Assembly: GCA_028288775.1 (NCBI GenBank)
Contig: JAQGHP010000306.1
Span: forward strand, 1-7,613
Source: Phycisphaerales bacterium
GTDB lineage: Bacteria; Planctomycetota; Phycisphaerae; Tepidisphaerales; Tepidisphaeraceae
Reading direction: 5' to 3'
Length of the DNA stretch: 7,613 bases
Below the pieces are notes generated by a model. That model was given only the letters and a program-made list of their open reading frames with translations. It searched no databases and was not told the DNA's origin. Made by a program: the position numbers and the translations under genes. Below are positions 4,275 through 7,613 of this stretch, in pieces; positions within the stretch are counted from its first letter, which is position 1, and each line of letters starts with the position of its first letter.

Positions 4275-5639
4275 ATGACTTTCCGCGCGATCACGGCCGT
4301 TGCCGCGGCGTTTGCCTTTGCTTGCATCGGACGCTGCGCGCTGGCGCAATCGGCGGACGGTCCTTCGCCCGGGTCCACCATCCGGGTATCGGTCCTGACC
4401 TTCGGCCCCGGCGACGAGGCCTGGGAGAAGTTCGGCCACAACGCCGTCCGCATCCAAATCGATGACTCCTACGTTCCCCCCGAATATCGCGACATCGCCT
4501 ACAACTGGGGCTACTTCGATTTCAAACAGAAGAACTTTTACTTGAATTTCGTTCAGGGCCGCATGCGCTATGCGATGTACGGCGATCCGGGCGAAAAGAC
4601 AATGGTGGGTTATCGAGACCAGCTCAACCGCAGCGTTTTCGAGCAGGAGTTGAACCTTACATCCGCCCAAAAACTCGCTCTCCAGCGGAAGCTGGTCCTG
4701 AATGACATGGACGCCAACCGCTTCTATTCCTACGACTATTACCGCGACAACTGCTCGACCCGCGTGCGGGATGCGGTGGACGAAATCATCGGCGGCAAGC
4801 TGGCCGCGATGTTCGATGGCGTGCCTTCGGGAACTACCTATCGCTTTCACACCCGCCGACTGATCGCCGAAACGCCCTGGCTGTACGTTGCGTTGCAGGG
4901 CGTGCTTGGGCATCCGGTGGATAAGCCGATCTCGCAATGGGACGAGATGTTCCTCCCTATGAAACTGCATGACCGCTTGAACGAAGTGAAGGTCGTGATC
5001 GACGGGAAGGAAGTACCGTTGGTGAAAGCCGACAATTCGTGGTTCGTCAGCAACCGCCCGGCGAGCCCGCTGCGCCCGCCGATGACGGTGCCGTGGTTCC
5101 TGGGCGCGGGGATCGTTTTGGCGGGCGCGCTCGTCGCACTGGGCCGCGTGGCCCGGCGGCATTGGGCCGCGCGCGCGGGTCTCATTTTGCTCTCGGTGCC
5201 GTGGACGGCTTTGATGGGCCTGGGCGGCACGTTCATCGTCTGGGCATGGTTCTTTACGGATCATCGGGTTGCCGGCCGAAATGAGAACGCCCTGCACGTC
5301 AGTCTGTTGGCGCTGCCGCTGGTGGTGCTGATGCCGATGCTTGCCATGGGCCGTCGGCGAGGGGCCGGCGTTGCGCGATGGCTGACGATTGCAATCGTGG
5401 CGCTGTCGTTGCTCGGAACGGTCCTCAAAGTGCTGCCGGGCTTTTATCAGGTGAACTGGGACATCATTGCCCTGTGCCTGCCGGTGAACGCGGCGATGGC
5501 GTATGTGGCGTGGAAGTTGTCCCGAGCGGTTTTGGCGAAGGCCGCCGATCCGGTTCCCGCGACATCCGGACGCGAGGCGGTACCCGCAGTTGCCAAGCCG
5601 GCGGGTGGCAAACGCCGACGAGGAGAGTTCAAGGGTTGA
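4275..5639 (+). CDS. DUF4105 / Lnb N-terminal periplasmic domain membrane protein
   Basis: A 454-residue envelope protein. Residues 1-25 form a signal peptide or anchor ending in ALAQ. Residues about 35-230 are the DUF4105 domain, also named the Lnb N-terminal periplasmic domain after the enterococcal lipoprotein-modifying protein Lnb. It has the two hallmark motifs: WEKFGHNAVRI with H55, and YRDNCSTRVRD with C160, probably a Cys-His catalytic pair. The C-terminal half has about five membrane segments near 271-290, 300-326, 340-358, 368-386 and 396-415, with the conserved pattern TDH...NENALH at 328-341 between two of them. The tail is basic (KRRRG). A role in lipoprotein or lipid acyl transfer is possible by name of the family but not shown. 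ATG 4275 is chosen because the signal peptide starts there; a TTG at 4236 is in frame but has no better ribosome site. A long minus-strand frame across the gene is its shadow. Confidence 0.88.
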   Translation: MTFRAITAVAAAFAFACIGRCALAQSADGPSPGSTIRVSVLTFGPGDEAWEKFGHNAVRIQIDDSYVPPEYRDIAYNWGYFDFKQKNFYLNFVQGRMRYAMYGDPGEKTMVGYRDQLNRSVFEQELNLTSAQKLALQRKLVLNDMDANRFYSYDYYRDNCSTRVRDAVDEIIGGKLAAMFDGVPSGTTYRFHTRRLIAETPWLYVALQGVLGHPVDKPISQWDEMFLPMKLHDRLNEVKVVIDGKEVPLVKADNSWFVSNRPASPLRPPMTVPWFLGAGIVLAGALVALGRVARRHWAARAGLILLSVPWTALMGLGGTFIVWAWFFTDHRVAGRNENALHVSLLALPLVVLMPMLAMGRRRGAGVARWLTIAIVALSLLGTVLKVLPGFYQVNWDIIALCLPVNAAMAYVAWKLSRAVLAKAADPVPATSGREAVPAVAKPAGGKRRRGEFKG

Positions 5640-5653
5640 ACCTTCTAACGAAC

Positions 5654-5673
5654 GGTGGGCGAGTACGCCCACC
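5654..5673. repeat. Hairpin GGTGGGC-GAGTAC-GCCCACC
   Basis: A perfect 7-bp stem around GAGTAC, followed by CTACAT. It starts 14 nt after the DUF4105 stop. The same GAGTAC tip is found at 1962-1997 on other stems, and the CTACA flank also at 1824-1830 and 1942-1947. No T-run follows, so termination is uncertain. Confidence 0.75.
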
Positions 5674-5724
5674 CTACATGGTTCGGATTCCCGGCGCAAC
5701 TCGACGTTCCGCCCCTCACCCCAG

Positions 5725-5752
5725 CCCTCTCCCCCGGGTACGAGGGAGAGGG
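5725..5752. repeat. CCCTCTCCC/GGGAGAGGG interspersed palindrome
   Basis: A perfect 9-bp stem (5725-5733 with 5744-5752) with a 10-nt loop, preceded by CCCCTCACCCCAG. Sequences of this CTCACCCC...CCCTCTCCC...GAGAGGG form are scattered through many bacterial genomes, so this is probably a known kind of extragenic repeat. Confidence 0.8.
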
Positions 5753-5759
5753 AGTCAGG

Positions 5760-5817
5760 CGGAGCTTCGCTCCGACTGGGCCGGCACGGCCCGGCTCCGA
5801 AAATATAAGACATATTT
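5760..5817. repeat. Three small hairpins in tandem
   Basis: CGGAGC-TTC-GCTCCG (5760-5774), GGGCCG-GCA-CGGCCC (5778-5792) and AAATAT-AAGAC-ATATTT (5801-5817) follow one another with gaps of 3 and 8 nt. The third is AT-rich, in strong contrast to the surroundings. I found no convincing -35 box to make its TATAAG a promoter. Confidence 0.6.
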
Positions 5818-5850
5818 AACGGGTCGTACTAAACGCGTGCGTCTGCTTAC

Positions 5851-5902
5851 TTGTGGTGCAGCCTTTCAGGCTGCAAATGCAGGCTGAAAGCCTGCACCAC
5901 AA
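5851..5902. repeat. GCAGCC/GCAGGC double palindrome, copy 1
   Basis: The 24-nt arm 5851-5874 pairs with 5879-5902 with two symmetrical mismatches around an AAAT loop. Each arm is also a small palindrome: GCAGCC...GGCTGC and GCAGGC...GCCTGC. It can fold as one long hairpin or two short ones. A second copy is at 7070-7117. Confidence 0.88.
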
Positions 5903-5998
5903 AATTACGATTCGCGCATGGTCATTTAGTAGCGCCGGTTCTCGCGATTCGAATGATTCGCAACTGTGTGTAATGCGGCGGATGAATTTCGTCCGATA

Positions 5999-7045
5999 AT
6001 GTCGTTACCCATGCGACCGCACCGAACCCTCCTCGTCATTCCCATGCTCCTGTGCTTTGTCGGCTGCTCGTCCGGGCCGCGCGACGCGGACCCTAACAGC
6101 AAAGGCAAGATCACCCGCGCGCCCAAGGACCCGCCGCCTTACCCGCGGGAAAAGCCCGTACCGCTCGACCCGGCCCTCGCGGCCACCGCCCGCAAGGAGC
6201 TCGGCGACGCGCTGCGCGTCGCCGACCCGGTCGTCCGCATTCATGCCCTCGAAGCCATTCGCCTCACCACTGGCAATGAGCACAAGGCCGACATCATCCG
6301 ATGCCTCTCCGATCCCGAGGCGGTCGTGCGCTTTGCCGCGGCGCTGGCGGCGGGGGAGTTGCGCCTGCACGAAGCCCATGACGCGCTCCTCGCCATCGCC
6401 GAGGATCGCAGCGAAAACGTGCGCGTCGCCGTCCGGTTCGCCCTGCACCGCATCGGCGACACGCACCTCAGCCATCAACTTGAGAAATTGGCGCAGGACC
6501 CCAACCCCGTCGTGCGCACCCACACTGCCCTGGTACTGGGGCTCATCGGCGAGCCCAGCGCGCTGGGCCTCCTCCGGGTCATGCGGCGCGATCACGACGC
6601 CACCGTCCGCCAGCAGGCCGCGGAGTCGATGTGGCGGCTGCACGATGACGACGCGCTCAAGGACCTCGTCGGCCTGACCGTCAGCAAGTATTACGACGAT
6701 CAGATGTTCGCCATGCTCGCCCTCGCCGCCCCGCGCGACACCCGCATCCGCCAGTACCTTCGCGGCGGATTGATCGCCGAGTCCGATGGGAAAAACACGA
6801 TCAACGAAGTCCCCCTCGCCGCCGCCCGCGGAATGGGAATGCTCGGCTCCGACGAAGGCTACGGCGTCGCGCTGCAAGGCGCGCAAAGCCCCGATTTCCG
6901 CTCGCGCGTACTCGCGGCGTTCGCCTTCGGCGCGATCGGACGGTCCGACTCGCAAGGCGTGCTGGGTAAGCTTTTGAAAGACCAGGACCCGAACGTCCGC
7001 ATCGCCGCGGCCGCGGGAATATTGGAATTGAAGGCGCCTTCCTAA
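5999..7045 (+). CDS. HEAT-repeat lipoprotein
   Basis: A 348-residue protein of unknown partner. Residues 1-22 are a signal peptide ending in CFVG before C23, a probable lipid-anchored cysteine; Phe at the -3 position of the lipobox is unusual. Residues about 24-56 form a Pro- and charge-rich linker. From about 60 to the end it is a stack of HEAT-type helical pairs, seen in recurring D-x-x-VR-x-x-A blocks near 76-88, 105-119, 138-153, 167-184, 199-214, 298-314 and 330-343. Such solenoids are protein-binding scaffolds rather than enzymes. It should be attached to a membrane facing the periplasm. I choose ATG 5999; ATG 6011 would keep the signal peptide equally well, and an upstream GTG at 5966 would spoil it. 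No strong Shine-Dalgarno precedes any of them. It is flanked by two copies of the same double palindrome. Confidence 0.85.
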   Translation: MSLPMRPHRTLLVIPMLLCFVGCSSGPRDADPNSKGKITRAPKDPPPYPREKPVPLDPALAATARKELGDALRVADPVVRIHALEAIRLTTGNEHKADIIRCLSDPEAVVRFAAALAAGELRLHEAHDALLAIAEDRSENVRVAVRFALHRIGDTHLSHQLEKLAQDPNPVVRTHTALVLGLIGEPSALGLLRVMRRDHDATVRQQAAESMWRLHDDDALKDLVGLTVSKYYDDQMFAMLALAAPRDTRIRQYLRGGLIAESDGKNTINEVPLAAARGMGMLGSDEGYGVALQGAQSPDFRSRVLAAFAFGAIGRSDSQGVLGKLLKDQDPNVRIAAAAGILELKAPS

Positions 7046-7069
7046 TAACCGTGCGCGATTTGTCTTTTG

Positions 7070-7117
7070 TAGTGCAGGCTTTCAGCCTGCAAATGCAGCC
7101 TAAAAGGCTGCGCCGTA
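7070..7117. repeat. GCAGGC/GCAGCC double palindrome, copy 2
   Basis: The arms 7070-7090 and 7095-7117 pair around the loop AAAT (7091-7094), as in the copy at 5851-5902. The left arm carries GCAGGC...GCCTGC and the right arm GCAGCC...GGCTGC, the opposite order to copy 1. The outer bases are more diverged. It starts 25 nt after the lipoprotein stop. Confidence 0.85.
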
Positions 7118-7131
7118 AGTGCGGGATACAT

Positions 7132-7155
7132 CGCGGCCGGGCGCTTCGCCCCGCG
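7132..7155. repeat. Hairpin GGGCG-CTT-CGCCC
   Basis: A 5-bp stem (7139-7143 with 7147-7151) extended by CGCG (7132-7135 with 7152-7155) across a bulge, followed by AACCTACC. The CCTAC flank recalls the hairpins at 1812-1828 and 5654-5673. Confidence 0.5.
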
Positions 7156-7176
7156 AACCTACCTATCGCTTAAAAC

Positions 7177-7204
7177 TTGACAGCCCCAGCCGTGAAGTTA
7201 GGAT
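7177..7204 (+). promoter_or_regulatory. Candidate sigma-70-type promoter for the coiled-coil gene
   Basis: A perfect TTGACA (7177-7182) is followed after 16 nt by TAGGAT (7199-7204), which matches four of six -10 bases. The start of transcription would lie near 7211, about 90 nt before the GTG at 7304. The placement after the last repeat and before the gene supports it. Pattern only. Confidence 0.45.
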
Positions 7205-7303
7205 ACCTTACGCGGAAAAACAGGTACGGCGCACCGAGTCGCCAGTTCTCAAGCCCGCCGGGATCGACATCATTGACGGACACCTGCGTCCAAGGAGCCC
7301 ACC

Positions 7304-7613
7304 GTGAGCGCACTGACTAAAGTATTCGTAGTCCTCCTCGTGGTCCTATCACTGCTGCTTTCGGCAGGCATGATCGTTTTCGTCAATCACATTGAAGATC
7401 ACCGCGCGGTCGCCGATAAGGTCAAGATCGATCTCAACGCCGCGAAGGCCGAAAACAGCGCGCTCAAGGGCGAGGCTGTCACCGCCCATGCCCAGCAGCA
7501 AGCCGCCCAGGTGGACTTGACCAACACGGTCAAGTCCCGCGACGACACGATCGCGGCCTCACAGGCCGCCATTACGCAGCGCGACGCCGAGATCGCCGGC
7601 TACAAGAGCACGA
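7304..7613 (+). CDS. Membrane-anchored coiled-coil protein (partial, 3' end outside window)
   Basis: The first 103 codons of a gene that runs off the window. The start is GTG 7304-7306, set by a clear AAGGAG site (7292-7297) with 6 nt spacing. Residues 5-27 (TKVFVVLLVVLSLLLSAG and onward) form one hydrophobic membrane segment. From about residue 30 to the end the chain is rich in Ala, Lys, Glu, Gln and Asp with no proline or tryptophan, as expected for a long coiled coil outside the cytoplasm. I recognise the LTKVFVVLLVVLSLLLSA-type start as common among Planctomycetes hypothetical proteins, but no function is known to me. A candidate promoter lies in the 258-nt gap upstream, so it is probably transcribed on its own. 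Confidence 0.85.
   Translation, partial: MSALTKVFVVLLVVLSLLLSAGMIVFVNHIEDHRAVADKVKIDLNAAKAENSALKGEAVTAHAQQQAAQVDLTNTVKSRDDTIAASQAAITQRDAEIAGYKST

Larger units (their letters stand above)
5640..5998. other. Intergenic gap with a series of hairpins
   Basis: This 359-nt gap contains, in order, hairpins at 5654-5673, 5725-5752, 5760-5774, 5778-5792 and 5801-5817, and a larger double palindrome at 5851-5902. The rest (5903-5998) shows no clear promoter or gene. No protein family is recognisable in any frame. Confidence 0.8.

Noticed and set aside
4167..5813. Minus-strand open frame of 548 codons
   Set aside because: It lies antisense to the DUF4105 gene, is rich in Arg, His and Gln as expected of a GC-rich shadow frame, and shows no family likeness, while the plus strand has clear motifs.
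5801..5817. Promoter at the AT-rich hairpin (TATAAG)
   Set aside because: No acceptable -35 box at 16-18 nt upstream, and the box is part of a perfect palindrome about 180 nt from the next gene.
6005..6955. Minus-strand open frame of 316 codons
   Set aside because: Antisense to the HEAT lipoprotein; the HEAT periodicity and signal peptide on the plus strand decide the coding strand.

Overview
The window looks like a piece of a GC-rich Planctomycetota-type chromosome. The 5S rRNA folds to only about 107-109 nt, and short 5S rRNAs are a known planctomycete trait. The gaps are packed with palindromic and heptameric repeats, and the last gene has the short membrane-anchor plus coiled-coil design common in that phylum. 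The phylum call is an inference; no complete 16S or 23S gene is present.

Layout. The 3' end of a 23S rRNA (1 to about 237), a 245-nt spacer without a tRNA, a 5S rRNA (483-591) and a strong terminator (599-639) end a plus-strand rRNA operon. Facing it on the minus strand are a broken VOC/glyoxalase gene of which only the first 32 codons survive (712-810), and an intact NAD-dependent epimerase/dehydratase (844-1758). A repeat-filled gap (1759-2119) follows. Next is an Fe-S pair, also on the minus strand: an IscS-type cysteine desulfurase (2120-3343) and, upstream of it, an Rrf2/IscR-like regulator (3563-4048). Plus-strand genes come after: a DUF4105/Lnb-domain membrane protein (4275-5639), a HEAT-repeat lipoprotein (5999-7045), and the start of a membrane-anchored coiled-coil protein (7304 to the window end).

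How the genes work together. Only the Rrf2-IscS pair is a clear functional unit: the regulator carries four cysteines in the Fe-S region and probably controls the desulfurase that supplies sulfur. The epimerase and the VOC gene were probably an operon before the VOC gene was cut. The last three genes all appear to act at the cell envelope, but nothing shows that they act together.

The unusual content is in the gaps. There are three different 7-bp tandem repeat families, two of them arranged as inverted arrays. One of these frames a large hairpin, sits directly before the iscS start codon and supplies the stop codon of the Rrf2 gene. Hairpins closed by the same GAGTAC loop on unrelated stems, and two copies of a GCAGGC-type double hairpin with exchanged arms, also occur. 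I found no CRISPR array, transposase, phage gene or defence system. The repeats are the part most worth a second look, though several resemble interspersed repeats known from other bacteria.
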